64,000 nucleotides of DNA from Saccharopolyspora flava (GCF_900116135.1 NZ_FOZX01000004.1:186001-250000), one strand, 5' to 3'. Shown: positions 51,736 through 61,422, counted from the stretch's first letter. The notes: generated by a model from the sequence alone, not told the origin. Numbers and translations are program-made.

Positions 51736-53175
51736 TCAGGCCTCGACCTCGGTGCGGTCGCCTCCCCACAGGGTGTGGAAGGTGCCGTCGCGGTCGGTGC
51801 GGCGGTAGGTGTGCGCGCCGAAGAAGTCCCGCTGGCCCTGGGTGAGCGCGGCCGGGAGCCGGTCGGCGCGCAGCGCGTCGTAGTAGGACAGCGCGGCCGC
51901 GAAACCCGGTGCGGGAACGCCCTGTTCGGTCGCGGCCACCAGCACCGCGCGCCAATCGTCCTGCGCCTCGGCGATCTCCTCGGCGAACTCGGCGTCGGCG
52001 AGCAGGCTCGGCAGGTCGGGGCGGCTGTCGTAGGCGGCGCGGATGCGGTCGAGGAAGGCCGCGCGGATGATGCAGCCGCCGCGCCAGATCGACGCGATGG
52101 CACCGAGATCCAGGTTCCAGTCGTACTGCGCGCTTCCGGCCGCGATCTCGTGGAAGCCCTGCGTGTAGGACACGATCTTCGACGCGTACAGCGCCTGCTC
52201 GACCCGGTCGGCGAACGTCGCCGCCTCGGTGGGTCCCAGCGCCTGCGGCGTCGGGCCCGCGAGCTGCGCGGACGCCTCGCGCAGGGCGGTGTGGCCGGAC
52301 AGCGAGCGGGCGAACACCGCCTCGGCGATGCCCGACACCGGCACGCCCAGCTCCAGGGCGAGCTGCACGGTCCAGCGGCCGGTGCCCTTCTGCTCGGCCC
52401 GGTCGGCCACCACGTCGACGAACGGGCGCCCGGTCGCGGCGTCCACGTGCGAGAGGACCTCGGCGGTGATCTCGATGAGGTAGGAGTCCAGCCGCCCGGT
52501 GTTCCACGCCCGGAAGATCCCGGCGATCTCGTCGGGCGAGTAGCCGCCGACGTCGCGCAGCAGCTGGTAGGCCTCGCCGATGAGCTGCATGTCGGCGTAC
52601 TCGATGCCGTTGTGCACCATCTTCACGAAGTGCCCGGCACCGTCGGCCCCGACGTGGGTGACGCACGGCGCGCCGTCGTCGGCCTGGGCGGCGATGCGCT
52701 CCAGCATCGGGCCGAGCGAGGCGTAGGACTCCTTCGAACCGCCCGGCATGATGCTCGGTCCGTGCAGCGCCCCCTCCTCACCACCGGAGATGCCGGTGCC
52801 GACGAAGTGGATGCCGCGTTCGCGCAGCTCCTGCTCGCGGCGGCGGGTGTCGGCGAAGTGCGCGTTGCCGCCGTCGATGATCACGTCGCCGTCCTCCAGC
52901 AGCGGCGCGAACTCGCTGATCACCGCGTCGGTGGGATCCCCGGCCTTGACCATGACGACCAGCCGGCGCGGGCGTTCGAGCGCGGCCACGAACTCCTCCG
53001 CGGACTCGGTGGGCACGAACGTGCCCTCCTGCCCGAACTCCTCGACGAGTTCGCGGGTGCGGGCGGGCGTGCGGTTGTGCAGCGCGACCGCGTAGCCGTT
53101 GCGCGCGAAGTTGCGGGCCAGGTTGCGGCCCATGACAGCCAGTCCGGTGACGCCGATCTGCGCCGTTGTGCTCAT
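51736..53175 (-). CDS. gnd: 6-phosphogluconate dehydrogenase, decarboxylating
   Basis: This 479-aa enzyme of the oxidative pentose phosphate pathway converts 6-phosphogluconate to ribulose 5-phosphate, CO2 and NADPH. It has the NADP-binding GVTGLAVMGRNLARNFARNG, the catalytic region GTGISGGEEGALHGPSIMPG, HVGADGAGHFVKMVHNGIEY with the catalytic Lys, and IWRGGCIIRAAFLDRI. The length matches the long (about 470 aa) dimeric class. It is convergent with the MFS gene, with no gap. Confidence 0.96.
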   Translation of the reverse strand: MSTTAQIGVTGLAVMGRNLARNFARNGYAVALHNRTPARTRELVEEFGQEGTFVPTESAEEFVAALERPRRLVVMVKAGDPTDAVISEFAPLLEDGDVIIDGGNAHFADTRRREQELRERGIHFVGTGISGGEEGALHGPSIMPGGSKESYASLGPMLERIAAQADDGAPCVTHVGADGAGHFVKMVHNGIEYADMQLIGEAYQLLRDVGGYSPDEIAGIFRAWNTGRLDSYLIEITAEVLSHVDAATGRPFVDVVADRAEQKGTGRWTVQLALELGVPVSGIAEAVFARSLSGHTALREASAQLAGPTPQALGPTEAATFADRVEQALYASKIVSYTQGFHEIAAGSAQYDWNLDLGAIASIWRGGCIIRAAFLDRIRAAYDSRPDLPSLLADAEFAEEIAEAQDDWRAVLVAATEQGVPAPGFAAALSYYDALRADRLPAALTQGQRDFFGAHTYRRTDRDGTFHTLWGGDRTEVEA

Positions 53176-53309
53176 GGGTGTCTCCCGAGTCGACTCCGGT
53201 GGTGCTCCGATTCTCGACCGCCGGTCACCGGCTCGCAGCGAGTCGCGTGTTTCGGGATCAGGGGTGCGGGGGTAGGCCGGGGGTGCCCGACGAAGAGAGG
53301 GAGTTGCAC

Positions 53310-53489
53310 ATGTCTGCGATGGACAAGGCCCGTCACAAGGTCGAGGAGACGCTGGGCAAGGCCAAGGAGAAGCTCGGCAGCGCGACCGGCGACCGCCGGA
53401 CCGAGGTCGAGGGCAAGACCGAGCAGGCCAAGGGCAACCTCAAGCAGGCCGGCGAGCACGCGAAGGACGCCCTGCGCCGGGACGACTGA
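53310..53489 (+). CDS. CsbD-like stress protein
   Basis: This 59-aa, highly charged helical protein has the CsbD pattern MDKARHKVEETLGKAKEKLG, DRRTEVEGKTEQAKGNLKQA. Members are general-stress proteins of unknown mechanism, sigma-B-dependent in Bacillus. ATG 53310 is preceded by AGAGAGGGAG; upstream in-frame sequence is non-coding. A strong terminator follows 6 bp after the stop. Confidence 0.88.
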   Translation: MSAMDKARHKVEETLGKAKEKLGSATGDRRTEVEGKTEQAKGNLKQAGEHAKDALRRDD

Positions 53490-53495
53490 CCGCAG

Positions 53496-53526
53496 AATCC
53501 CTGGAGTCCGCAGGACTCCAGGGATT
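53496..53526 (+). terminator. Terminator after the CsbD-like gene
   Basis: Perfect 14-bp arms AATCCCTGGAGTCC (53496-53509) and GGACTCCAGGGATT (53513-53526) with a 3-nt loop, followed by TCCG. It starts 6 bp after the stop codon. The stem has A/T at its base, giving a short T run on the descending side. Confidence 0.85.
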
Positions 53527-53585
53527 TCCGATCGGCGGGGGCCGTACGCGCCCCCGCCGACCCACGCCCGGACCAGGAGACCGCG

Positions 53586-53921
53586 ATGCAGGAGCAGGAC
53601 TTTCCGCTGCCGGACTACGACCAGCTGTCGACGGGTTCGCTGCAGCACATGATTCGGTCGCTCGGCCGCGCCGAGCTCACCCGGGTGCTCGACTACGAGC
53701 AGCGGCACAACGACCGCCCGCAGGTCGTCGAACTCATCAACCAGCGGCTCGGCGAGCTCGACCGCGGCGCCGAACCCGCGCCCGGTGAGCACCGGGCCCA
53801 GCCCGCCGAAGCGCGCGACACGGCGAAGGGATCGCCGGTAACCCCGGCCGGATCCCCGCAGCCGACGCACCCGCCGCGCCACGGCACCCAGGAACCGCCC
53901 GGCGAACCCAAGGGTGAATAG
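53586..53921 (+). CDS. Small conserved actinobacterial protein, function unknown
   Basis: This 111-aa protein has a folded N-terminal part (DYDQLSTGSLQHMIRSLGRA, ELTRVLDYEQRHNDRPQVVE) resembling a short helical module seen in actinobacterial membrane- or stress-associated proteins, followed by a disordered Pro/Gly/Glu-rich tail of about 50 residues. ATG 53586 has AGGAG upstream. I cannot assign a function. It follows the CsbD-like gene but is separated from it by a terminator. Confidence 0.7.
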   Translation: MQEQDFPLPDYDQLSTGSLQHMIRSLGRAELTRVLDYEQRHNDRPQVVELINQRLGELDRGAEPAPGEHRAQPAEARDTAKGSPVTPAGSPQPTHPPRHGTQEPPGEPKGE

Positions 53922-53962
53922 TCCTCGCCGGCAGACCGCGCTGATCACCGCCGACCGGGACC

Positions 53963-54409
53963 TCAGTCGCTCGTCTTGAGCTTCTTCATGATCATGTGGG
54001 AGTCGACCCGGGCCACGGCGCGCAGGGCCATGAGCTTGGTGGTGAGGAAGGTTTCGAACGTGGCGGAGTCCTCGACGGCGACGCGGATGAGGTAGTCGGG
54101 ACGGCCGAACAGCCGGTGGACCTCGATGACCTCGTCGTAGGCGGTGATCGCCGCTTCGAGCTCCTCGACGGTCTGCCGGTCGTTGATGCTGATCTCCACC
54201 GAGACCATCACCTCGAAACCCCGCCCGGCCGCGGCCGGGTCGATGCGGGCTCGGTAGCCCGCGATGATCCCCTCCGACTCCAGGCGCTTGACCCGTCGCA
54301 GGCACGGGGCGGGCGTGAGCCCGACGCGCTGGGCGAGCTCGACGTTGGTCAACCTGCCGTTCTGACGCAGGTGAGACAATATTGTTCGGTCGAGGTCATC
54401 CAGCGTCAT
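53963..54409 (-). CDS. Lrp/AsnC-family regulator
   Basis: This 148-aa regulator has an N-terminal helix-turn-helix (LDDLDRTILSHLRQNGRLTN, VELAQRVGLTPAPCLRRVKR) and a C-terminal RAM ligand-binding domain (MVSVEISINDRQTVEELEAA, HRLFGRPDYLIRVAVED). It is divergent from azlCD with 75 bp between. Lrp-type proteins commonly sense branched-chain amino acids and control azlCD/brnFE exporters. The start is ATG 54409. The shared intergenic region holds A/T-rich blocks likely to be its operators. Confidence 0.92.
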   Translation of the reverse strand: MTLDDLDRTILSHLRQNGRLTNVELAQRVGLTPAPCLRRVKRLESEGIIAGYRARIDPAAAGRGFEVMVSVEISINDRQTVEELEAAITAYDEVIEVHRLFGRPDYLIRVAVEDSATFETFLTTKLMALRAVARVDSHMIMKKLKTSD

Positions 54410-54471
54410 ATCATTGCTCTCAAGCTCGAAAACGGGGAACGCAGGGCAACCATATTACCCGGATCGACACC

Positions 54472-54477
54472 TAAAAT
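54472..54477 (+). promoter_or_regulatory. -10 box of leaderless azlC
   Basis: TAAAAT lies 7 nt before the azlC ATG (54485), with no ribosome site between, so transcription probably starts at or next to the initiation codon. On the other strand AATATG (54459-54454 area, from CATATT) could be the -10 of the Lrp-type gene. Confidence 0.5.
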
Positions 54478-54484
54478 TGCAGGC

Positions 54485-55219
54485 ATGCCCGCTCTTCTGG
54501 TCGATGAGACCACTGCGCCGCCGCGCGGCGACTTCCGCGCAGCCCTGCGCGATTCGAGCTCCGTCGGACTGGCGATGATCCCGCTCGGCATCGCCTTCGG
54601 ACTGCTCGTGACGCACGCCGGATTCGACTGGTGGTGGGCGACCGCGTTCACCGCGCTGGTCTACGCGGGCTCGCTGGAGTTCCTGCTGATCGGCCTCATC
54701 GCAGCCGCCGCTCCGCTCGCGCAGGTCGCGGTGACCGCCCTGCTGGTCAACTTCCGGCACGTGTTCTACGCGCTGTCGTTCCCGCTGCACCGGGTGCGCG
54801 GCCGGATCGGCAAGATCTACAGCACCTTCGCGCTCACCGACGAGGCCTACGCGCTGAGCACCGGACCTGCGGCGCGGGAGTGGAGCGGCAGGCGGATCGT
54901 GTGGTTGCAGGTGCTGCTGCAGGGCTACTGGGTGGCGGGCGGAACGCTCGGCGCCCTGTTCGGGGAGCTGGTGCCGGTCCGGCTCGACGGGCTGGACTTC
55001 GCGCTGACCGCGCTGTTCGTCGTGCTCGCCCTCGACGCCTACCGGGCGCGGCGCAGCGTTCCCGCGCCGGCGCTGGCGATGATCTGCGCGCTGGTGTCGA
55101 TGCTGATCTTCGGCGACGGGATGCTGCTGCCCGCGCTGGGGGCGTTCACCGGGTGCCTGCTGCTGAGCCGCGTCCCGCTGATCCGAAACCTGGTGCGCGG
55201 GAGGGAATCCGATGCCTGA
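54485..55219 (+). CDS. azlC: Branched-chain amino acid exporter large subunit AzlC
   Basis: This 244-aa membrane protein has the AzlC/BrnF pattern: SSVGLAMIPLGIAFGLLVTH, VYAGSLEFLLIGLIAAAAPL, TALLVNFRHVFYALSFPLHR and IYSTFALTDEAYALSTGPAA. With AzlD it exports branched-chain amino acids or methionine. I chose ATG 54485 (MPALLVDETTAPP). Its end overlaps the azlD start by 8 bp. It is divergent from the Lrp-type gene. Confidence 0.92.
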   Translation: MPALLVDETTAPPRGDFRAALRDSSSVGLAMIPLGIAFGLLVTHAGFDWWWATAFTALVYAGSLEFLLIGLIAAAAPLAQVAVTALLVNFRHVFYALSFPLHRVRGRIGKIYSTFALTDEAYALSTGPAAREWSGRRIVWLQVLLQGYWVAGGTLGALFGELVPVRLDGLDFALTALFVVLALDAYRARRSVPAPALAMICALVSMLIFGDGMLLPALGAFTGCLLLSRVPLIRNLVRGRESDA

Positions 55220-55532
55220 CCCGATCTACGTCGGCTGCGTGGTGGCGGTGTCGGCAGTGGTCACCTGGGCGTTGCGGGCGCTGCCGTTCGCCGCGCTGGC
55301 ACCGCTGCGCAGCAGCGCCACCGTGCACTTCCTGGGCTCGCGGATGCCGGTGGGCGTCATGGTGATCCTCGCCGTCTACACCCTGCGCGACACCGGCGTC
55401 GCGGCGGTCGCGCCGACGGCGCTGTCGCTGGCGGTGACCGTCGGCCTGCACCTGTGGAAGCGCAACGCGGTGCTGAGCATCTTCGGCGGCACCGCCGTGC
55501 ACGTGCTGCTGAGCAGCCTCTACCCCTGGTAG
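55212..55532 (+). CDS. azlD: Branched-chain amino acid exporter small subunit AzlD
   Basis: This 106-aa protein has three or four membrane helices: [40 protein letters not shown] and [20 protein letters not shown]. It is the small partner of AzlC. ATG 55212 overlaps the azlC stop. Its last 13 bp overlap the 3' end of the convergent GntR gene. Confidence 0.9.
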   Translation: MPDPIYVGCVVAVSAVVTWALRALPFAALAPLRSSATVHFLGSRMPVGVMVILAVYTLRDTGVAAVAPTALSLAVTVGLHLWKRNAVLSIFGGTAVHVLLSSLYPW

Positions 55533-56212
55533 TCGCGGTAGGCGGCGACGAGCTGGTCCTCGGCGGCGTCGAAGTACGCGTCGAGCTTGTCGGCCGCCCG
55601 CTCGCTCTGGCCCGCGGTGAGCAGATCGGCGATCTCGCGGTTGAAGCCGAGGTAGGGGCGGTGGAACTCCTCGGGCCGCGACATCACGTGGAAGGCCAGG
55701 CGCAGCTCGGCGAGCAGCTGGCGCATCGTCTCGTTCACCCGGGGGCTGCCGGCCAGCGCCGCCACCGCCTCGTGGAAGCGCATGTTGGCCGTGCCCACGT
55801 CCCACCAGCGTTCCTCGGCGGCCGCGCGCTCGCCGTCGCCGACCGCGCGATCCACCGCGGCGACCAGCTCGGGGTTCGCGCCGCGGCGCGCCGCGCTGGT
55901 CTCCAGCAGGCGGCGGATCCGGTAGAGGTCGATGACGTCCTCGGCGGACAGGACCCGGACGAACACGCCGCGGTGGAACTCGTGCACCAGCAGCCGTTCG
56001 TGCACCAGCAGCCGGAACGCCTCGCGCAGCGTGTTGCGGGAGACGGCCAGGGCTTTGCCCGCGCTCTCCTCGGACAGCCGGGTGCCGGGGGACAGGGCGC
56101 CGTCGATGATCCGCTGCCGCAGCACGTCGGCGACCCGCTCGGCGGTGCTGGTGCGGTCCAGCAGCGCGCGGTCGGCCGCCAGCAGATCCGCCCACGGGTC
56201 GGTCGCGGTCAC
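55520..56212 (-). CDS. GntR-family regulator (FCD domain)
   Basis: This 230-aa protein has an N-terminal winged helix ([40 protein letters not shown]) and a C-terminal FCD ligand domain ([40 protein letters not shown]). It is divergent from the NRAMP-like transporter and pxpABC genes and probably controls them in response to 5-oxoproline or a related acid. The start is GTG 56212. A classic GntR-type site lies in the shared region. Confidence 0.9.
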   Translation of the reverse strand: MTATDPWADLLAADRALLDRTSTAERVADVLRQRIIDGALSPGTRLSEESAGKALAVSRNTLREAFRLLVHERLLVHEFHRGVFVRVLSAEDVIDLYRIRRLLETSAARRGANPELVAAVDRAVGDGERAAAEERWWDVGTANMRFHEAVAALAGSPRVNETMRQLLAELRLAFHVMSRPEEFHRPYLGFNREIADLLTAGQSERAADKLDAYFDAAEDQLVAAYRDYQG

Positions 56213-56284
56213 CTCGGGCCCCCAGTGCAGTCGGTGCAGGTGATCAACAGTTTAACGGGAAAGTTCCACACGAGGGATTGCGGG

Positions 56285-56297
56285 ATTGTTCAACAAT
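56285..56297. promoter_or_regulatory. GntR-type operator upstream of the 5-oxoprolinase operon
   Basis: ATTGTT-C-AACAAT is a 13-bp palindrome fitting the FadR-subfamily consensus TNGTNNNACNA. TATGTT (56302-56307) just downstream is a plausible -10 for the transporter gene at 56358. It lies 73 bp from the GntR start, in the divergent region. A/T-rich sequence stands out here against the GC-rich background. Confidence 0.65.
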
Positions 56298-56357
56298 TCT
56301 CTATGTTGTCCCGAACCGCAGCAAGCGCGGGAACCGCCCGACCGCGATCGGAGTGCC

Positions 56358-57578
56358 ATGACCGAGACGAGCACGCCCCGGCAGAACGGCTCGAAGGGCA
56401 GACGCAGCACCCTGCTCGGTGCCGTGTTCCTCATGGCCACCAGTGCCATCGGCCCCGGCTTCATCACCCAGACGACCCAGTTCACCGTCCAGCTCGGCGC
56501 CGCCTTCGCCTTCGCGATCCTGGTGTCGATCCTGGTCGACATCGCCGTGCAGCTGAACGTCTGGCGCGTCATCGGCGTCTCCGGCATGCGCGCCCAGGAC
56601 CTCGGCAACAAGGTGCTGCCCGGGCTCGGCTACGCGATGGCCGCGCTGGTGGTCTTCGGCGGGCTCGTGTTCAACGTCGGCAACATCGCAGGCACCTCCC
56701 TCGGCCTGGACGCCCTGTTCGGCCTCGACGCCAAGATCGGCGGCGCGCTGTCCGCGGTGATCGCCATCGGCATCTTCCTGAGCAGGCGCGCCGGCGTGGC
56801 CATGGACCGCATCGTCGTCGTGCTCGGCATCGCGATGATCGTGCTGACCGCGTTCGTCGCCTTCTCCTCCTCGCCGCCCGTCGGGCAGGCGCTGGTGCAG
56901 GCCGTGTGGCCGGAGCAGGTCGACTTCCTGGCCATCACCACCCTCATCGGCGGCACCGTCGGCGGCTACATCACCTACGCGGGCGCGCACCGGCTCGTCG
57001 ACGCCGGAGTCACCGGACCCGACCAGATCGTCGACGTCAGCCGCAGCTCCGTGGTGTCGCTCCTGGTCACCGGCGTGATGCGGCTCGTGCTGTTCCTCGC
57101 GGTGCTCGGCGTGGTCACCGGCGGCGCGGCGCTCGGCTCCGGCAACCCCACCGCGGAAGCCTTCCAGCACGCGGCCGGCGAGGTCGGACTGCGGCTGTTC
57201 GGCATGATCCTCTGGGCCGCCAGCATCACCTCGGTCGTCGGCGCCGCCTACACCTCGGTGTCGTTCCTGGTGACCTTCTCCCGGTCGCTGGAGAAGGCCC
57301 GCAACTGGCTCGTCGTGGCGTTCGTGGCCGTCTCGGCGCTGGTGTTCGTGCTGCTGAAGCAGGCGCCGACCACACTGCTGGTGCTGGCGGGCGCGCTCAA
57401 CGGGCTGATCCTGCCGGTGGGCTTCGGCGTGCTCATGTTCGTCGCGGCCCGGCGCGGCGACCTGCTCGGCGGCTACCGCTACCCGCGCTGGCTGCTGGCG
57501 CTCGGGGCCGTGGCGTGGCTGGTGACGGTGTACCTGGGCGTCAACTCGGTGAGCGGCATCGCCGCCCTCTGGGAATGA
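56358..57578 (+). CDS. NRAMP-like transporter (YcsG type)
   Basis: This 406-aa membrane protein has about 11 helices. [20 protein letters not shown] is the NRAMP-like first helix with the GPGFI motif, but the metal-binding DPGN and MPH motifs of true manganese/iron NRAMPs are absent. That fits the YcsG-type group linked to 5-oxoprolinase genes. It may import 5-oxoproline or a related acid. ATG 56358 has GGAG upstream. Its stop overlaps the pxpA ATG. Confidence 0.83.
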   Translation: MTETSTPRQNGSKGRRSTLLGAVFLMATSAIGPGFITQTTQFTVQLGAAFAFAILVSILVDIAVQLNVWRVIGVSGMRAQDLGNKVLPGLGYAMAALVVFGGLVFNVGNIAGTSLGLDALFGLDAKIGGALSAVIAIGIFLSRRAGVAMDRIVVVLGIAMIVLTAFVAFSSSPPVGQALVQAVWPEQVDFLAITTLIGGTVGGYITYAGAHRLVDAGVTGPDQIVDVSRSSVVSLLVTGVMRLVLFLAVLGVVTGGAALGSGNPTAEAFQHAAGEVGLRLFGMILWAASITSVVGAAYTSVSFLVTFSRSLEKARNWLVVAFVAVSALVFVLLKQAPTTLLVLAGALNGLILPVGFGVLMFVAARRGDLLGGYRYPRWLLALGAVAWLVTVYLGVNSVSGIAALWE

Positions 57579-58369
57579 CCGATCGCGGTGGGGAAGTGAG
57601 GACGACGGTGGATCTCAACGCGGATCTGGCCGAAGGGTTCGGCCGCTGGGAACTCGGCGACGACGAAGCGCTGCTGGGCGTGGTGACCAGCGCCAACGTC
57701 GCCTGCGGCTTCCACGCCGGCGACGCCACGGTGATCCGATCGGCGGTCGAGCGCGCCGCCGAGCGGGGCGTGGCCGTCGGCGCGCAGGTCGCCTACCGGG
57801 ACCTGGCCGGGTTCGGCCGCCGGTTCATCGACGTGCCCCGGCGCGAGCTGACCGACGACGTGCTCTACCAGATCGGCGCGCTGGAGGGCTTCGCCCGCGT
57901 CGCCGGGACCGAGGTCCGCTACGTCAAACCGCACGGCGCGCTCTACAACGCCATCGTGCACCACGCCGAGCAGGCCGCCGCCGTCGTCGACGCCGTCCGC
58001 GCCTACGACCCGGGACTGGCGGTGCTCGGACTGCCCGGATCCCAGTGGCTCGAGCAGGCCGAGCGGGCCGGGCTGCCGACCCACCGCGAAGCCTTCGCCG
58101 ACCGCGCCTACACGCCCGAGGCGACGCTGGTGTCGCGGCGCGAACCCGGCGCCGTGCTGCACGACCCCGACGAGATCGCCCAGCGCTGCCTGGCGCTGGC
58201 AGCGGGCGAACCGATCCGCGCCGTCGACGGCAGCGAGATCCGGGTGCTCGCCGACTCGATCTGCGTGCACGGCGACAGCCCCGGCGCGGTCGACATCGCC
58301 CGCACCGTGCGCGACCGGCTCGCCGACGCCGGGGTCGAGCTGCGGCCCTTCGCGGCGGGAGGCCGATGA
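57575..58369 (+). CDS. pxpA: 5-oxoprolinase subunit PxpA (LamB/YcsF family)
   Basis: This 264-aa protein has the family motifs [60 protein letters not shown] and [15 protein letters not shown]. With PxpB and PxpC it forms the ATP-dependent enzyme that opens 5-oxoproline to glutamate. ATG 57575 overlaps the transporter stop (ATGA). GTG 57596, just before the conserved TTVDLN, is an alternative start. Its end overlaps pxpB. Confidence 0.9.
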   Translation: MTDRGGEVRTTVDLNADLAEGFGRWELGDDEALLGVVTSANVACGFHAGDATVIRSAVERAAERGVAVGAQVAYRDLAGFGRRFIDVPRRELTDDVLYQIGALEGFARVAGTEVRYVKPHGALYNAIVHHAEQAAAVVDAVRAYDPGLAVLGLPGSQWLEQAERAGLPTHREAFADRAYTPEATLVSRREPGAVLHDPDEIAQRCLALAAGEPIRAVDGSEIRVLADSICVHGDSPGAVDIARTVRDRLADAGVELRPFAAGGR

Positions 58370-58980
58370 TGCGGTTCCTGCCCTGCGCCGACTCCGGGCT
58401 GCTCGTCGAACTCGACGACCTGCGGCAGGTGCACGCCCTCTACGCGGCCCTGTCCGACGCCCCGCCCGAAGGCGTCACCGACCTCGTCCCCGCGGCGAGA
58501 ACGCTGCTGCTGCACCTGGATCCGCGCCGCGCCGACCCGCGCGCCGTCGAGGACGCGGTGCGCGCCGCCGAACCCCGCGACGGGCTGCGCGACGAGGGCG
58601 AGGAGCTGGAAGTGCCGGTGACCTACGACGGCGCCGACCTCACCGAGGTCGCGCGGCTGACCGGGCTCACCGAGCGCGAGGTCGTCGACCGGCACACCAG
58701 AGCCGACTGGAAGGTCGCCTTCGGCGGTTTCGCACCGGGTTTCGGCTACCTCACCGGCGGGCCCGAGGACCTGGTGGTGCCGCGCCGCACCGAGTCGCGC
58801 ACCGCGGTGCCCGCCGGAGCCGTCGGCCTGGCGGGGGCGTTCAGCGGCATCTACCCGCGCGAATCACCCGGCGGGTGGCAGCTCATCGGCCGCACCGACC
58901 TGCAGATCTTCAACATCGACCGCGACCCGCCCGCCCTGCTGCGACCGGGCGTGCGAGTGCGGTTCAGGGAGATCGGATGA
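58366..58980 (+). CDS. pxpB: 5-oxoprolinase subunit PxpB (KipI family)
   Basis: This 204-aa protein opens [18 protein letters not shown]. It carries [20 protein letters not shown] and the family signature [20 protein letters not shown], then [20 protein letters not shown]. In Bacillus KipI also inhibits the sporulation kinase KinA, but the shared ancestral role is 5-oxoprolinase. It overlaps pxpA and pxpC by four bases on each side. Confidence 0.92.
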   Translation: MMRFLPCADSGLLVELDDLRQVHALYAALSDAPPEGVTDLVPAARTLLLHLDPRRADPRAVEDAVRAAEPRDGLRDEGEELEVPVTYDGADLTEVARLTGLTEREVVDRHTRADWKVAFGGFAPGFGYLTGGPEDLVVPRRTESRTAVPAGAVGLAGAFSGIYPRESPGGWQLIGRTDLQIFNIDRDPPALLRPGVRVRFREIG

Positions 58981-59828
58981 GCGTGGAAGTGCTGGCCACC
59001 GGCCCGCTGGCCACCGTGCAAGACCTCGGCAGGCCGGGCCTGGCCGGGATCGGCGTGGGCACCTCCGGTGCCGCCGACACCCGTTCGCTGCGGCTGGCCA
59101 ACCGGCTGGTCGGCAACGACGAGGACACCGCCGGCATCGAGATCACCTTCGGCGGACTCGCCCTGCGCGCCGACCGGGACCTGACGGTGGCGCTCACCGG
59201 GGCGCCCTGTCCGATCACAGTGGACGGTCGCGGCGCGGCGCCCAACTCGGTGCTGCGCGTGCCGAGCGGAACCGAGCTGCGGCTGGGCGTTCCCGCCGTC
59301 GGACTGCGCAGCTACCTCGCCGTCCGCGGCGGCATCGACGTCGAGCCGGTGCTGGGATCGCGGTCCACCGACGTGCTCTCCGGCCTCGGGCCCGCTCCGC
59401 TGACGCCCGGGACCGCACTGCCCGTCGGGACACCGCCCGAGCGGTTCCCGGTCGTGGACCTCGCGCCCGTCGCCGACCCGCCCGAGCACGTCGTGCTGCG
59501 GGTGCGGCCCGGCCCGCGCGACGACTGGTTCACCGCCGAGGCGCTGTCGACGCTGGTCAGCGCGCCCTACGAGGTGACCTCCGAGAGCAACCGGGTCGGC
59601 ATGCGGCTCGACGGGCCGGTGCTGGAGCGCAGCATCACCGACGAGCTGCCCAGCGAAGGCATGGTCACCGGAGCCCTGCAGGTGCCGCCGCTGGGCACGC
59701 CCACCCTGTTCCTGGCCGACCACCCCGTCACCGGCGGCTACCCGGTGATCGGCGTGGTGGTGGCCGAGGACGTGGCCAAGGCCGCGCAGGCGCGCCCCGG
59801 TCAGCACGTCCACTTCCGATACCTCTGA
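58977..59828 (+). CDS. pxpC: 5-oxoprolinase subunit PxpC (KipA family)
   Basis: This 283-aa protein opens [20 protein letters not shown], with GVGTSGAADTRSLRLANRLV, NDEDTAGIEITFGGLALRAD and RSYLAVRGGIDVEPVLGSRS, then TSESNRVGMRLDGPVLER. These are hallmarks of biotin-carboxylase-like KipA/PxpC. ATG 58977 overlaps the pxpB stop. It completes pxpABC. Confidence 0.92.
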   Translation: MSVEVLATGPLATVQDLGRPGLAGIGVGTSGAADTRSLRLANRLVGNDEDTAGIEITFGGLALRADRDLTVALTGAPCPITVDGRGAAPNSVLRVPSGTELRLGVPAVGLRSYLAVRGGIDVEPVLGSRSTDVLSGLGPAPLTPGTALPVGTPPERFPVVDLAPVADPPEHVVLRVRPGPRDDWFTAEALSTLVSAPYEVTSESNRVGMRLDGPVLERSITDELPSEGMVTGALQVPPLGTPTLFLADHPVTGGYPVIGVVVAEDVAKAAQARPGQHVHFRYL

Positions 59829-59846
59829 GCACGACAGGAGTGCGCG

Positions 59847-60623
59847 ATGGCGAAGGACTTCTCACCCGAGCAGGCCAGGGCGGCGTTCCGGGACGGGCTG
59901 CGGGTGCCCACCTCCGGGTTCAGCGTCGGGTGGACGCAGGCGAACCTGATCTCGCTGCCGCGCGAGCACGCCTACGACTTCCTGCTGTTCGCCCAGCGCA
60001 ACCCCCGGTCGTGCCCGGTGCTGGACGTGACCGAGCCGGGGGAGACCAGCGCGTCGCTGTTCGCCGGTGACCTGCGCACCGACCTGCCCGCCTACACCGT
60101 CTACCGCGACGGGCGGCTCGTCGAGGAACGCACCGAGGTCACCGACCTGTGGCGGGACGACCTGGTGAGCTTCCTGATCGGCTGCAGCTTCACCTTCGAG
60201 GCCGCGCTGCTGGAGGCCGGGGTGCCGGTCCGCCACATCGAGACCGGCGGCAACGTGCCGATGTACCGGACGTCGCGGCAATGCCGCCCGGCCGGGGCGC
60301 TGTCGGGTCCCCTGGTGGTCTCGATGCGCCCGATCCCGGCCGAACTGGTCGCCACCGCCGTGCGCGTCACCTCCCGCTACCCGGCCGTGCACGGCGCCCC
60401 GGTGCACATCGGCTCGCCGGAGCAGCTGGGCATCACCGACCTCGACGCCCCCGACTTCGGCGAGGCGGTGGAGATCCGGCCCGGCGAGATCCCGGTGTTC
60501 TGGGCCTGCGGCGTCACCCCGCAGGCGGCGGTCATGCAGTCCGCGCCCTCGTTCGCCATCGGCCACGCGCCCGGGCACATGGCCATCACCGACGCCCGCG
60601 ACAGCGACTACCAGGTGCCCTGA
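59847..60623 (+). CDS. YcsI-family putative hydro-lyase (DUF1445)
   Basis: This 258-aa protein has [80 protein letters not shown] and [18 protein letters not shown]. Relatives include D-glutamate cyclase, which forms 5-oxo-D-proline from D-glutamate; that would feed directly into PxpABC. B. subtilis has the same neighbourhood (ycsF-ycsG-ycsI-kipI-kipA-kipR). ATG 59847 follows ACAGGAG. It is last in the operon. Confidence 0.9.
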   Translation: MAKDFSPEQARAAFRDGLRVPTSGFSVGWTQANLISLPREHAYDFLLFAQRNPRSCPVLDVTEPGETSASLFAGDLRTDLPAYTVYRDGRLVEERTEVTDLWRDDLVSFLIGCSFTFEAALLEAGVPVRHIETGGNVPMYRTSRQCRPAGALSGPLVVSMRPIPAELVATAVRVTSRYPAVHGAPVHIGSPEQLGITDLDAPDFGEAVEIRPGEIPVFWACGVTPQAAVMQSAPSFAIGHAPGHMAITDARDSDYQVP

Positions 60624-60716
60624 CGAGATCCGGGCACCCCCGATGAGGTCTGGGCCTCATGCGATCCTGGTCATGATTGCGGCGCGCGCGCCGGACCCGC
60701 TGCTTACGGTGGGAAC

Positions 60717-61139
60717 GTGACTTTTCGTGTTCCGCTTCAGGTCCGCAGCTACGAGCTCGACGCGCTCGGCCACGTCAACCACGCCGTGTACCACCAGTAC
60801 GGCGAGGTGGCGCGGGTCGCCGGGTTCCAGGCGGCCGGGTGCGACTGGGACGGGCTGGTCGCGAAGAAGCTGTCGCCGGTGCTGCTGAGCACCACCGTGA
60901 ACTTCCGGCGCGAACTGCGCGCCAACGAGCACGTCGAGGCCTCCTGCGAAGCCAAGTTCGGCTCGGGGAAGTCCTTCCACCTCGACACGGTGATCACCAA
61001 GGCCGACGGCACCATCTCCGCCGACATCACCTGCGTCCTCGGCATCATGGACCTGGAAGCCCGCAAGCTCGTCGCCGACCCGCTCGGCACCCTGCAGGCC
61101 GTCGGCTTCGACGCCGACATCCTCGCCCCCGGAGCCTGA
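60717..61139 (+). CDS. Acyl-CoA thioesterase (4HBT/YbgC family)
   Basis: This 140-aa hotdog-fold protein opens VPLQVRSYELDALGHVNHAV, placing the catalytic Asp (LDALGHVNH) of 4-hydroxybenzoyl-CoA thioesterase-type enzymes at the expected place. FRRELRANEHVEASCEAKFG follows. The acyl substrate is unknown. TACGGT (60705-60710) sits 6 nt before GTG 60717 with no ribosome site, so a leaderless transcript is likely. Confidence 0.85.
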   Translation: MTFRVPLQVRSYELDALGHVNHAVYHQYGEVARVAGFQAAGCDWDGLVAKKLSPVLLSTTVNFRRELRANEHVEASCEAKFGSGKSFHLDTVITKADGTISADITCVLGIMDLEARKLVADPLGTLQAVGFDADILAPGA

Positions 61140-61160
61140 TCCCCCGGGCCGGGACGCGGG

Positions 61161-61328
61161 TCAGCGCTTCGCGTCGCTGTTCCGGCCCGGCAGCTCGAAG
61201 TCCCGGATGCGGTGGGCGGCGACCGCGGCCTCGCGGTCCAGCCGCCGCCAGTCGTCGTAGGGCTCGGCCTGCTCGCGCAGCGGCGCCAGGTTCTTCAGGA
61301 TGATGCGCGTTCGCGTGTCGGTGCTCAT
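61161..61328 (-). CDS. Small protein downstream of the P450 (55 aa)
   Basis: This is a 55-residue open frame with GGAG 3-4 nt before ATG 61328. It reads MSTDTRTRIILKNLAPLREQ and continues AEPYDDWRRLDREAAVAAHR, ending GRNSDAKR. Codon usage is typical of real genes here. It lies 94 bp after the P450 on the same strand and may be co-transcribed. I do not recognise it. It is too large and lacks the cysteines to be a ferredoxin. Confidence 0.6.
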   Translation of the reverse strand: MSTDTRTRIILKNLAPLREQAEPYDDWRRLDREAAVAAHRIRDFELPGRNSDAKR

Positions 61329-61422
61329 CGCTCCGCTCTCGTCGGCGGGGTGTCTCCCCGTTGACGAGATCGCGCGGCGACGGCCGGGAATTAGCCGGAC
61401 GTCGGCCAGGTCACGGACGTGA

